64,000 nucleotides of DNA from positions 620,001 through 684,000 of the forward strand of contig CAVYJW010000008.1 of NCBI GenBank assembly GCA_963768945.1. The letters run 5' to 3'. The first letter of the stretch is position 1. Each line of letters begins with the position of its first letter. Shown one piece after another: positions 27,101 through 35,302 of the stretch. Made by a program: the position numbers and the translations under genes. Under the pieces are notes generated by a model that saw only the letters and a list, made by a program, of their open reading frames with translations, was not told the origin of the DNA and ran no database searches. The stretch is from RYN-230 sp963768945 (GTDB taxonomy: Bacteria; Actinomycetota; Actinomycetes; Streptosporangiales; Streptosporangiaceae).

Positions 27101-27844
27101 TCACGGCCCCGGGCTCGCAGTCGCGGACACGGACGCCGTCGCGGTGACGGCAGGGAGCGGCGGCTGCAGGCCGCGGCGCACCATTTCGGCTGCCCGCCCG
27201 ACAGCGGACCGGCCACTGGCGGACCGAGCACTGGCCGACCGGCCTGTCGCGGACTGCCGGCGGCCCGCGCGGGCCGCGGCGGCCGCGGCACCCGCTGCCG
27301 CGGCTCCGCTCACGCCGCTGGCCGACACGCCGACCGCGATGCGGCCGGCCCGCGTGGCCGGGGCCGCACTGGGGGTGCCGCCGGGGTCGGCGGCTGTCCC
27401 ACCGGACGGCGTGACCGGCAGGTCACCAGTGACGATCGCATGCTGGACCAGGAATGTGCCGACGGCGGGGGTGACCTTCGGGCCGGGCGCCTGCTGCTCG
27501 CCGCCCGCGAAGAAGGCCGCCGCGCCGAGGCCGGCCACCGCGGAGGCGAGGATGCCGGCCGTCAGCATCCGGGCGGCCGGGAACACGCCCCGCGGACGCC
27601 ACGCTGGCCGGGCGGTCCACGGCCGGCCGTCCGGCGGCATGGCCATGGCCATCAGCCGGCCGGTCAGCGCCGCGTCCGCCATCGCCTCGCCCAGGGAATG
27701 CATCCGCTGCTTCAGCGCGCGCAGGGCCACCGCCTCCTGGCGGCAGGCGTCACAGCCCGCGAGGTGGGTCAGGACCCGGTCCCGCTCAGACTCACTGAGC
27801 TCTCCGTCGATCAGGGCGGAGATCCGCTGCCCGAGATGACTCAT
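27101..27844 (-). CDS. Zinc-finger anti-sigma factor (RseA-like)
   Basis: 247 residues. The ZAS motif H-x3-C-x2-C is in LTHLAGCDACRQE (about residues 27-39), following SALIDGELSESERD. A membrane helix (TAGILASAVAGLGAAAFFAG) lies near the middle, and the rest is an Ala/Arg-rich extracytoplasmic tail. Holds the ECF sigma factor inactive until a redox or envelope signal. Start overlaps the sigma stop by four bases (ATGA), so the two are coupled and made in equal amounts. Confidence 0.92.
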   Translation of the reverse strand: MSHLGQRISALIDGELSESERDRVLTHLAGCDACRQEAVALRALKQRMHSLGEAMADAALTGRLMAMAMPPDGRPWTARPAWRPRGVFPAARMLTAGILASAVAGLGAAAFFAGGEQQAPGPKVTPAVGTFLVQHAIVTGDLPVTPSGGTAADPGGTPSAAPATRAGRIAVGVSASGVSGAAAAGAAAAAARAGRRQSATGRSASARSASGRSAVGRAAEMVRRGLQPPLPAVTATASVSATASPGP

Positions 27845-28575
27845 AGGTCACCGGCCAGGGGCACGGCCGCGGTCTCCTCCGCGGGGGCCACGACCGCGGA
27901 CACGGGCGCCACGGACGCGGGCGCCACAACCGCGGAGGCGGACGCCACAACCACGGGCGCCACAACCTTGGGCGCGATGGCGGGGCGGCGCGGGCGGCGG
28001 TGGTCGAGCGCGGTACGGAGCTGCGCGCGGCCACGATGGATGCGGCTGCGTACGGTGCCCAGCTTCACCCCCAGCGTGTCCGCGATCTCCTCGTAGGACA
28101 GGCCCTCGATGTCGCAGAGCACGACCGCGGCCCGGTACTCGGGGGCCAGCGCCTTGAGCGCGGCCTGGATGTCGCCGTCCAGGTGCCGCTCGTCAAAGGC
28201 CTGGGCAGGCGTGGGCTCGTCTCCGCGCAGCCGCTGGGCCGTGTCGTCGCCCAGGCCCTCGAACCGGATGCGCTGCCGACGCCGGGCCATGTCCAGGAAC
28301 AGGTTGGTGGTGATCCGGTGCAGCCAGCCCTCGAAGGTGCCCGGGGTGTAGCTGGACAGCGAGCGGAAGACGCGGACGAAGACCTCCTGGGTAAGGTCCT
28401 CGGCGTCGTGGCTGTTGCCGGTCAGCCGGTAGGCGAGCCGGTAAACCCGGGCGGAGTGCTCACGCACGATCTCTTCCCAGGTCGGAGGCGTCCAGCCAGA
28501 TGCCGAATCCGGCGTGGTACCGGGCATGTCCACGATCTCGCCGTCCCGCCGTGTGCCGTCTGCCTTTACCACCAT
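27841..28575 (-). CDS. sigE: ECF RNA polymerase sigma factor, SigE type
   Basis: Region 2 is EEIVREHSARVYRLAYRLTG through DLTQEVFVRVFRSL and WLHRITTNLFLDMARRR, region 4 is EYRAAVVLCDIEGLSYEEIA with LGTVRSRIHRGRAQLR. Start at MVVKADG is chosen over a longer frame because homologues begin near WTPPTWEEIV. Gene order with the O-methyltransferase, anti-sigma and tatB identifies the SigE branch, which answers envelope and oxidative stress. Unusual: after region 4 there is a tail of about 45 residues of Val/Ala/Pro/Ser repeats (VVAPVVVASASAVVAPAS) that typical SigE proteins do not have. Confidence 0.93.
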   Translation of the reverse strand: MVVKADGTRRDGEIVDMPGTTPDSASGWTPPTWEEIVREHSARVYRLAYRLTGNSHDAEDLTQEVFVRVFRSLSSYTPGTFEGWLHRITTNLFLDMARRRQRIRFEGLGDDTAQRLRGDEPTPAQAFDERHLDGDIQAALKALAPEYRAAVVLCDIEGLSYEEIADTLGVKLGTVRSRIHRGRAQLRTALDHRRPRRPAIAPKVVAPVVVASASAVVAPASVAPVSAVVAPAEETAAVPLAGDL

Positions 28576-28797
28576 GGTGCCCGGGCATCCCCTTCCCGCA
28601 ACACAACTGCTCGGATTCTGCCTGTACGCCGCGGCTGGCACCCCGCCGGCCAGGCCGGCGTGCTCGATCACCGCTGGTGCGCGGGTTTCTGGCTCGCGTC
28701 ATACATAACGCACGAACGGGCCTCGCTGGTTCCCGGGTCACGCCGCGTAACGATAGGCTGCCGGACTGGGATAAGCATGCACCGGAAGGCACACATT

Positions 28798-29430
28798 GTG
28801 AGCGCTGAGGCCAACCTTGCCTACGTCGAGGGCTACCTCACCGAGGACGAGCCGCTGCTGGCCGCGCGCCGCGAGGCGGCCCAGATCGGCGGCGCACCGC
28901 CGATCGGACCTGGCGGCGGGGCCGCGCTGTGCTTCATCGCGGCGGCCATCAGCGCCAGATCAGTGGTGGAGATAGGCACCGGCTGCGGCACCTCGGGTAT
29001 CTGGCTGCTCCGCGGCATGCGCCCGGACGCGGTCCTGACCAGCGTCGATGCCGAGCCCGAGCATCAGCGGCTGGCCCGCAAGGCGTTCACCGAAGCGGGA
29101 TTCCCGTCGAACCGCTACCGGCTGATCAGCGGGAAAGCCCTGGACGTGCTGCCCCGTCTCACCGACGGCGCGTACGACCTGGTGTTCTGCGACGCCGATA
29201 AGCAGGAGTACCCGGACTACCTGGTCGCGGCCCTGCGGCTGCTGCGTCCGGGCGGGGTGGTGGCGTTCGACAACGCGCTGGCCGGCGGCCGCGTCGCCGA
29301 CCCCGGCCGGAACGATCCGAGCACCCTCGCCATCCGGGACATCAATGAGCAGGTGCGCCAGGACGAGAGGCTCGTGCCGGTGCTGATCCCGGTCGGCGAC
29401 GGGCTGCTCACCGCGGTCAAACGCGGGTAG
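28798..29430 (+). CDS. O-methyltransferase (Rv1220c-like)
   Basis: Class I, family 3 O-methyltransferase of 210 residues. SAM site VVEIGTGCGTSGIWLL (about residues 56-71), acidic loop VDAEPEHQ, metal/catalytic VFCDADKQEYPDYL and AFDNALAGG. Related to catechol and caffeoyl-CoA O-methyltransferases; substrate unknown. The GTG used has GGAAGG eight bases upstream; an ATG seven codons earlier is possible. Divergent from sigE, with which it shares the promoter region, as in mycobacteria. Confidence 0.92.
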   Translation: MSAEANLAYVEGYLTEDEPLLAARREAAQIGGAPPIGPGGGAALCFIAAAISARSVVEIGTGCGTSGIWLLRGMRPDAVLTSVDAEPEHQRLARKAFTEAGFPSNRYRLISGKALDVLPRLTDGAYDLVFCDADKQEYPDYLVAALRLLRPGGVVAFDNALAGGRVADPGRNDPSTLAIRDINEQVRQDERLVPVLIPVGDGLLTAVKRG

Positions 29431-29472
29431 CCCGCCAGCCGGGTGCCACCAGCGGCGCGCCTTCTTCCCCGA

Positions 29473-31011
29473 TTACGGCCCGACCGGCGAATCCGCCAGC
29501 CACCGCAACAGCAGCCGGGCGCCGAAGCCGGTGGCACCCTTGGTGTTCTCCCCGTCGTCGGCGGTGGCCCGGGCCGCGCCGGCGATGTCGAGATGGGCCC
29601 AGGCCCGGCCGCCGGTGAACTCGCGCAGGAACAGCGCCGCGTCGATGGAGCCTGCCCGCCCAGAGGCGCGGGCCACGTTGGCCAGGTCCGCCACCGGGGA
29701 GTCCAGCGCGTCCCGGTAGTCCTCGGCGAGCGGCATCCGCCAGAGCCGTTCCCCGCTCGCCGTCCCTGCGTCCAGCAGGGCCGTGGCCAGGTCGTCGTCG
29801 GTGGCGTACAGGGCCGCTATGGAACTGCCCAGCGCCACCCGCGCGGCTCCCGTGAGGGTGGCCAGGTCCACCACAAGGTCCGGGGCCAGCGCGTCGTGGG
29901 CGTAAGCCAGCGCGTCCGCGAGGACCAGCCGGCCCTCCGCGTCGGTGTTGAGCACCTCGACCGTCTGGCCGCCGTAGTGGGTAAGGACGTCGCCTACCCG
30001 CAGCGCCGTCCCCGACGGCATGTTCTCCGCCGCCGCCACCAGGCCGGTCACCCGGTCCCGGGCCCCGAGCCAACCCAGCGCGGACATCGCGCCGATCACC
30101 GCGGCGCCGCCCGCCATGTCGGTTTTCATCGTCTTCATGCCGTCGGTGGGCTTCAGCGACAGGCCGCCGCTGTCGAACGTGATGCCCTTGCCGATCAGCA
30201 CCACGTGCAGGCCGGCCTGCGCGGGCCGATAGCTGAGCTCGATCAGCCGGGGCGGGTGGGCCGACCCCGCCCCCACGCCCAGCAGCCCGCCGAATCCGCC
30301 CCGGGCGAGTTCGGCTTCCCGCCAGATGCGCGAGGACAGGCCGTGCTCCGCGGCGACCGAGGCCGCTTCGGTGGCGAGCCATTCCGGCGTCTTGGTCATC
30401 GACGGCGTGTTGGCGAGATCGCGGGCCAGCGCCACGGCACCGGCGATGGTGGCGGCCCGGGCGACCAGCACCGCCCGGCTGGCCGGGCCGGCCAGCAGCA
30501 CGCGGATCTCCCCGGGCTCCCCGGCCTGCGGGCCCGGGGATTTCATCGTGAACTGGTAGGAGCCGAGCAGAACGCCCTCAGTGAAGGCCTGCACGGCCTC
30601 GTCGGGTTCATCCAGGACGGCCGTGGTCAGCGCGGCGCGCCCAGCCGGGACGCGGCGGGCCAGCGCCGCCCCGGCCCGGCGCAGGTCTCCCGCTGAGCCG
30701 TCCCCGACGCCGAGGAACAAAACCGTGCAAGCCTCTGTGCCGAGCCGGATCACCGTCTGGGTGGTTTCACCCGCCCGGCCGGTCAACTCCGCGCTCGCGA
30801 TGATCTGGGCCGCGCTGACGCCTAGGTACGGGTCCAGGCTGGATGCACCGGCGCCGGGAACCGGGCCCTGGGACGAGCCCTCCGGGCTGCGTACAGGGAC
30901 GGCGATCAGGGCCAGTGTTGCGGACGTGCCCAGGCCTGCCTCGGCCAGGTAGTCAGCCAGCGGTTTCAGGCCAGCCGCTGGCGCGACCGTAACCCTTGCC
31001 TTGACCGGCAA
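29473..31011 (-). CDS. pepA: Leucyl aminopeptidase (M17)
   Basis: Two-zinc aminopeptidase. The catalytic C-terminal domain has IGKGITFDSGGLSLKP, MKTDMAGGAAV and the M17 signature NTDAEGRLVL. 512 residues is the family length. Cytosolic hexamer in characterised members, releasing N-terminal amino acids in peptide turnover. Three bases downstream of the DUF3117 gene, so likely cotranscribed with it. Confidence 0.95.
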   Translation of the reverse strand: MPVKARVTVAPAAGLKPLADYLAEAGLGTSATLALIAVPVRSPEGSSQGPVPGAGASSLDPYLGVSAAQIIASAELTGRAGETTQTVIRLGTEACTVLFLGVGDGSAGDLRRAGAALARRVPAGRAALTTAVLDEPDEAVQAFTEGVLLGSYQFTMKSPGPQAGEPGEIRVLLAGPASRAVLVARAATIAGAVALARDLANTPSMTKTPEWLATEAASVAAEHGLSSRIWREAELARGGFGGLLGVGAGSAHPPRLIELSYRPAQAGLHVVLIGKGITFDSGGLSLKPTDGMKTMKTDMAGGAAVIGAMSALGWLGARDRVTGLVAAAENMPSGTALRVGDVLTHYGGQTVEVLNTDAEGRLVLADALAYAHDALAPDLVVDLATLTGAARVALGSSIAALYATDDDLATALLDAGTASGERLWRMPLAEDYRDALDSPVADLANVARASGRAGSIDAALFLREFTGGRAWAHLDIAGAARATADDGENTKGATGFGARLLLRWLADSPVGP

Positions 31012-31014
31012 GGC

Positions 31015-31182
31015 TCAGCCGGTGACGGATTTGAGCGCGTCCGAGAGCCGGGCGGCCTCATCGGCGGACAATTCGACCACCAGCCGCCCGCCTCCCTCAA
31101 GCGGGACGCGCATCACGATTCCGCGGCCCTCCTTGGTGACCTCGAGCGGACCGTCACCCGTCCGCGGCTTCATCGCCGCCAT
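31015..31182 (-). CDS. DUF3117 family protein
   Basis: 55 residues from an ATG with GGAAGGGG upstream (MAAMKPRTGDGPLEVTKEGR), ending DEAARLSDALKSVTG. This is the small, highly conserved actinobacterial DUF3117 (Rv1211), function unknown. The longer frame adds 30 Arg/Gly residues not seen in the family. Confidence 0.93.
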   Translation of the reverse strand: MAAMKPRTGDGPLEVTKEGRGIVMRVPLEGGGRLVVELSADEAARLSDALKSVTG

Positions 31183-31423
31183 TGCGCATCCCCTTCCTGC
31201 TCGGGGCCGTATGAGACCTCGCGGAGGCCTGCCCCGCGCCGGAATCCCGGCGCCTGCGGCGGGTCCGGCCACCCACAGCCGTGTTGATCAGTACCTCTAT
31301 TATCCAGAGTTCCGGCCTACAGTGGTAACGATCAGCACTCCCTTCCGCCCGCCGCCGTCGGTAACTGGCGTCTCAGCAGTCACTGAGGCCGCCGCCTGGC
31401 GGCCTGTCCCGAGGAGGAGTCCG

Positions 31424-32323
31424 GTGACCGACAGCGTCCGCTGGGACCTCGATGGAGCGGTAGCCACCATCACGCTGAACCGGCCGCAGGCCTACAACGC
31501 GCTGACCGCGGAGCTGAAGACCGGGCTGCTCGGGGCGGTCCAGCAGGCCGCTTCCAGCCCGGAGGTCCGCGCGGTCCTGATCACCGGCGCGGGCCGGGCC
31601 TTCTGCGCCGGCCAGGACCTGCGTGAGCACGCGGAACTGCTGGGGGCGGCCGGGCCGCGGGACGAGTCGCCGCCGGCCGCTGGGGCGCCACCGTCCGGCG
31701 CACCGGCGGCGCAGGTGCCCGTCGGGGCCGCGTCTGCGGTGGTGCCGCCCCCCGGCGAGGCGGCCCCAGCCGCGCTCGATACGGTCCGCGAGCACTACAA
31801 CCCGCTCGTGTTGGCCATCATGTCCATGCCCAAGCCGGTCATCGCGGCCGTGAACGGGGTCGCCGCCGGGGCGGGCGCGGGGCTGGCCTTCGCCTGCGAC
31901 TTCCGCATCGCCGCCCAGGGCGCCAGCTTCCTGATGGCGTTCGCGCGGGTCGGGCTGGCCGCCGATACGGGCGTGTCCTGGACCTTGCCCCGGCTGGCCG
32001 GGGCGGGGCGGGCGGCCGAACTGCTGATGCTCGCAGAGCCGGTCCCCGCGTCGCGCGCGCTGGAACTAGGCCTGGTCAACCAGGTGGTGGAGGACACGGA
32101 CCTGGCGGCGACCGCGGCCGGGGTCGCCGCGCGGCTGGCCGCGGGCCCCACCGCCGCCTACGCGGGCATCAAGGAACAGCTCGGCTACGCGGCGGGGCAC
32201 GGCCTGGCCGAGACCCTGGAGAAGGAGGCCGAGGTTCAGACCGCCCTGGGACGGACTGCCGATCATCAGGCCGCCACGCTCGCGTTCACCCGCAAGCAGG
32301 AGCCACGCTTCCTGGGCCGGTAA
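31424..32323 (+). CDS. Enoyl-CoA hydratase/isomerase (PaaG-like)
   Basis: Crotonase-fold enzyme of 299 residues, GTG start after GAGGAGGAG. The oxyanion hole segments are GAGRAFCAGQDLRE and VNGVAAGAGAGLAFACD; the catalytic Asp is in GLAADTGVSWTLPRLAG, like PaaG-type ring-1,2-epoxyphenylacetyl-CoA isomerases. A Pro/Ala-rich insert of about 45 residues (PPAAGAPPSGAPAAQ) sits after the first motif, in a surface loop. No other paa genes near. Just after the stop, about 35 bases repeat the last codons. Confidence 0.88.
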   Translation: MTDSVRWDLDGAVATITLNRPQAYNALTAELKTGLLGAVQQAASSPEVRAVLITGAGRAFCAGQDLREHAELLGAAGPRDESPPAAGAPPSGAPAAQVPVGAASAVVPPPGEAAPAALDTVREHYNPLVLAIMSMPKPVIAAVNGVAAGAGAGLAFACDFRIAAQGASFLMAFARVGLAADTGVSWTLPRLAGAGRAAELLMLAEPVPASRALELGLVNQVVEDTDLAATAAGVAARLAAGPTAAYAGIKEQLGYAAGHGLAETLEKEAEVQTALGRTADHQAATLAFTRKQEPRFLGR

Positions 32324-32385
32324 CGGACCTGGGTTGCCCGGGCCACGCTTCCTGGGGCGGTGACGGACCTGTTACCGGGCCTGGG

Positions 32386-33237
32386 TTACCGGGCCTGCGC
32401 CGCCACGTCGGCGCTGGCCAGGTCCTCGTGGGCGCAGACGATCTGCTCGGCGGCATCGACAAGGTCGGAGAAGGCCCGCCACTCTCGGTGACCGGTGCGG
32501 CCGGTCCAGGACACCACGCGGCTGCGGCACCAGACGGTCAGGCCTCGCCGTATGGACAGCACCGACATGCCCGAGGCCGGAGCGTCGGCCCGGACGATGT
32601 GCCCGATCCCGCGCTCGGAGAGCATCCGCTCCAGGATGGCGGCCGCCTGCACTGAACCGGGCTGCGGACATCGGAACCTGTCCAGGGCGCTGCTGGCCGG
32701 GACCGGCAGGGCGAACCAGACCGCCTTGCCGGAGACCTTCCAGCCACCAAGCCGGGCCCGGGTCAGGTGGTGACCCCAGCGCCCCTGGGACAGGCCGTCG
32801 ATCACGTGCAGGCCGCGACCGCTCACCGCGTCCACCGGCACCGGGACGGCCAGATCGGGCGGCGCATCGTCTTTCCAGCGCGGCAGGGCATCGAAGACCT
32901 TGCAGACCAGCTCCTGTCTCCCTGTGACTGTGCGCAGGTAGAGCCAGATCTCCGGGGCGCCCGCCACAGCGCAGCCGCGCACATCGAACTGGATTCCAGT
33001 CTGCGCATGCATGCTGTTGGCCGCGAGCTCGCTGGCCATGGTGGCGCCGTCGTAGACCAACTCGGCCGACAGGCCAACCCCGGGCGCGGCCGCGCGGAAG
33101 AGGTGGCGGGCCACGGCCGAGCACGTAGCATCCAGCGGGAGCGGGGAGGCGGAACAGCCGCCTGCCGATACGGTCTCGGCCGGCGCAGGCACCGCCTCCG
33201 TAACGTGCGCTGTGTCCGCGGCAAGCGACCCTAACAT
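32386..33237 (-). CDS. GHKL ATPase / anti-sigma-like regulatory protein
   Basis: 283 residues. The ATP-binding N box is ASELAANSMHAQ (E-x3-N, about residues 82-93) and the G1 box GRGLHVIDGLSQGRWG. RsbW-type fold proteins of this kind bind ATP and phosphorylate or sequester partners. The start at MLGSLAADT follows TGAGG. The C-terminal third (IVRADAPASGMSVLSIRRGL) is a separate domain of unknown role. In actinomycetes such genes lie beside DUF5753 HTH regulators and DUF397 proteins, as here. Confidence 0.8.
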   Translation of the reverse strand: MLGSLAADTAHVTEAVPAPAETVSAGGCSASPLPLDATCSAVARHLFRAAAPGVGLSAELVYDGATMASELAANSMHAQTGIQFDVRGCAVAGAPEIWLYLRTVTGRQELVCKVFDALPRWKDDAPPDLAVPVPVDAVSGRGLHVIDGLSQGRWGHHLTRARLGGWKVSGKAVWFALPVPASSALDRFRCPQPGSVQAAAILERMLSERGIGHIVRADAPASGMSVLSIRRGLTVWCRSRVVSWTGRTGHREWRAFSDLVDAAEQIVCAHEDLASADVAAQAR

Positions 33238-33265
33238 GATCCTCAGCCTTTCCCGGCCCGCAATC

Positions 33266-33282
33266 TGTGAAACACACATTAT
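33266..33282 (-). promoter_or_regulatory. Candidate promoter/operator motif shared with the HTH gene
   Basis: The 17-mer TGTGAAACACACATTAT (plus-strand reading) matches TGTGAATCGCAGATTAT upstream of the HTH regulator at 14 of 17 positions. Both lie 30-70 bases upstream of a minus-strand start. On the coding strand each begins ATAAT, suitable for a -10 box. Confidence 0.45.
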
Positions 33283-33523
33283 GAGTCATGTCCGCACTGC
33301 GCAACGACATCGGGGCTTGCCGGGTCGGGTTGAACGAGTCTTTACCAAACCGACCGGGACCGTCGCCGCCTCATCGTAACGCTACGTAAGGTAACACTGC
33401 GGTGGCTATGAGGTAACGAGCAGAGGGGCAGGTGCTGCCGGGCCTGTGCTCTTGGCAGTACAGTCGTGGCCATGGCTGCTGCCGAACCAGAGCCGCCAGG
33501 CCTCGAGACAGGCCCCGCAGAAA

Positions 33524-33557
33524 AAGAATCCCCCGGGCCGCCACCCGGGGGATTCTT
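33524..33557 (-). terminator. Intrinsic terminator downstream of the DUF397 gene
   Basis: Perfect 14-bp stem (AAGAATCCCCCGGG and its complement) with a 6-base loop. On the minus strand the hairpin is followed by a T-run (TTCTTTTT). It would end transcripts of the HTH/DUF397 pair and separate them from the ATPase gene. Confidence 0.8.
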
Positions 33558-33680
33558 CTCTGCCTGGCCGGCTTCGCCGGCCCTGCTGCCTGCCTGGCTG
33601 CCCCTGCCTGCCGGGCGCCCCTGCCGCCTGCCTGGCCGCTTCGGCGCCCTGCTTGCCTGGCCGGCTTCGCCGGCGGGATG

Positions 33681-33890
33681 TCAGCGGTCGAGGTTGTACC
33701 GGCCAGCCTTGGTGTCCGACAGGAACTCGGCGAACGCAGCCCGGCTGACCACGTGAGCGCCGTCGCTGGGCCGGGTGCTGTCCCGTACCGCGACGACATC
33801 CAGGAAGTTGGCGGCGACTTCCACGCAACCGCCGTTAGAGGTACTGCTGAGGCGCGCTTTGCGCCACTGTGCTCGAGACAGGTCAGTCAT
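33681..33890 (-). CDS. DUF397 protein
   Basis: 69 residues with the family pattern WRKARLSSTSNGGCVEVA, VAVRDS and AFAEFLSDTKAGRYN. DUF397 proteins (BldB-like neighbours) are small partners of DUF5753 HTH regulators in filamentous actinomycetes. Starts 3 bases after the HTH gene stop, so cotranslated. Proposed roles are regulator partner or toxin/antitoxin half; neither is shown here. Confidence 0.92.
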   Translation of the reverse strand: MTDLSRAQWRKARLSSTSNGGCVEVAANFLDVVAVRDSTRPSDGAHVVSRAAFAEFLSDTKAGRYNLDR

Positions 33891-33893
33891 TTT

Positions 33894-34742
33894 CTACTCC
33901 AGTTGTTGAGCGAGGTGTTCCAGGTAAAGCACGGTATCGCCAGGCTCCTGGGCCGCATCGCGGATCCGGCTGAAAGCCTGGACGTACAAACTCACCTCTT
34001 CTGGTCTGCTTACCTCCTGGATAGCCGTGTCTGTTTCGGTGAAGACGAGGGGCTCGTCTCCAGGCAGGTCAAAAATGTTGATCGAGGACGAAACCCCGGG
34101 GCTGGGGCCATCCGCAAAGCGCAGGATGCGCAGCTCGACGTTGTTCCGGCGGCTCATCTCGATGAGGTGCTCGATCTGCTCGCGCCGCTCCAGGCGGCTG
34201 CCCCAGTGGTACATGAGTGAGGCCTCGGTGATCACCGCCACCAGGTTGGGCGCCGTGCCGTTGGTACGGTCCAGGATTTCTTGCCGCCGCTGCCGAGTCT
34301 CCATCGCCTTCCGGCGCCATGCGGGCGGCCGCGGGCCGGCCCGCATGAAGGCTTCCGCGTAGTCCTGGGTCTGCAGCAGGCCGGGCACCACCAGCGGCAT
34401 GCAGACCTGGATCCGCTCGGCATCGTTCTCGAACCCGGGAAACTCGTTCTCGAAGATGTCGGTGTAGTCACGCCACCAGGGCCGGGCCCGCGAACGGATG
34501 GCGAGGTCCTCCAGCTCCTCCGCGGTGGCGGGATCCACGCCGTAGATCCGCAGCAGATCCCTGATGTCGCTCATCTCAGGGCGTTTCCACTGGTTGGCCT
34601 CGAACCGGCCCACCTTGCCGCGTCCCCAGTTAAGGATGTCGCAGACGTGGTTTGCCGTGTGACCGCTCTCAGTCCTGAGTTCGGCCAGGCGGCGGGACAG
34701 CCGACGCTTGGCTACGGTCGCGCCGTAGGCATCGTCAGCCAT
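33894..34742 (-). CDS. XRE-type HTH regulator with DUF5753 (Scr1/WhiJ-like)
   Basis: 282 residues. N-terminal HTH (RRLSRRLAELRTESGHTANH then VCDILNWGRGKVGRFEANQW) in residues 12-55, then the large DUF5753 domain with WWRDYTDIFENEFPGFENDA, VVPGLLQTQDYAEAFMRA and SLMYHWGSRLERREQIEHL. Known members pair with DUF397 proteins and influence development or antibiotic production in Streptomyces. The gene reads toward DUF397. Confidence 0.93.
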   Translation of the reverse strand: MADDAYGATVAKRRLSRRLAELRTESGHTANHVCDILNWGRGKVGRFEANQWKRPEMSDIRDLLRIYGVDPATAEELEDLAIRSRARPWWRDYTDIFENEFPGFENDAERIQVCMPLVVPGLLQTQDYAEAFMRAGPRPPAWRRKAMETRQRRQEILDRTNGTAPNLVAVITEASLMYHWGSRLERREQIEHLIEMSRRNNVELRILRFADGPSPGVSSSINIFDLPGDEPLVFTETDTAIQEVSRPEEVSLYVQAFSRIRDAAQEPGDTVLYLEHLAQQLE

Positions 34743-34793
34743 CGCGATCTCCTCCTGGGCAGGATGATGCGTGCAGCATAGCGCTACCTAACT

Positions 34794-34810
34794 TGTGAAT
34801 CGCAGATTAT
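34794..34810 (-). promoter_or_regulatory. Candidate promoter/operator motif of the HTH gene
   Basis: TGTGAATCGCAGATTAT lies 52-68 bases before the regulator's ATG. It is the partner of the motif upstream of the GHKL ATPase and a plausible site for autoregulation. Confidence 0.45.
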
Positions 34811-34848
34811 TGCATACTCTCATGAGACTCCCAGGTTACGCCGGGAGC

Positions 34849-34930
34849 GCCGTCTGCGGCACCGCCCAAAGATGGCCGACTGCAGGCCGGCGCTCGCCGT
34901 ATGCGGCACTGCCCGACGATGACCGACCGC
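34849..34930. repeat. Two 35-bp imperfect direct repeats
   Basis: GCCGTCTGCGGCACCGCCCA-type copies 47 bases apart, 29 of 35 positions equal. The surrounding 300-base gap between the HTH gene and the second DUF397 gene holds no open frame I can support. Confidence 0.6.
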
Positions 34931-35040
34931 GGCCGCCCGCCCTAGGAGGCGCTGCCGGACCACGGCCCCCGGCCACGGCCCCCGGCCAGGGCCGCCCCGC
35001 CAGGGCCGCCCCGCCGCGGGACGCCTGGCGGGCACCACGG

Positions 35041-35286
35041 TCAGCTGGCTCCGTCGTCGAACTCGCCGCCTCGCGCGCCGTCGAGGAAGCACTCCCACTC
35101 GTGGCGGTCGTAGACGAGGATCCGGCCGTCTGGATCACCAGTCACGCGCATCAGCACCCACTCGGCCGCCCCGCCCTCGCCGGGCACGAAGGCGATCTCG
35201 ATCGAGCCTTCGCCCTCCCCGGAGCGCCGCCACTGCTGGGCGTCCACCTCGATGCCCAGATCCTCCACGCTGGGCTTCCGCGTCAT
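35041..35286 (-). CDS. DUF397-like protein
   Basis: 81 residues starting MTRKPSVEDLGIEV. Pattern WRRSGEGEGSIEIAFV, VLMRVTGDPDGRILVYDRHE and an acidic C-terminus (GEFDD) fits the larger DUF397 variant. Sixteen bases downstream of the methyltransferase, so an operon. This second copy has no HTH partner of its own; the neighbouring HTH gene is 300 bases away. Confidence 0.85.
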   Translation of the reverse strand: MTRKPSVEDLGIEVDAQQWRRSGEGEGSIEIAFVPGEGGAAEWVLMRVTGDPDGRILVYDRHEWECFLDGARGGEFDDGAS

Positions 35287-35302
35287 AGCACCCCTCCTGA
35301 GG

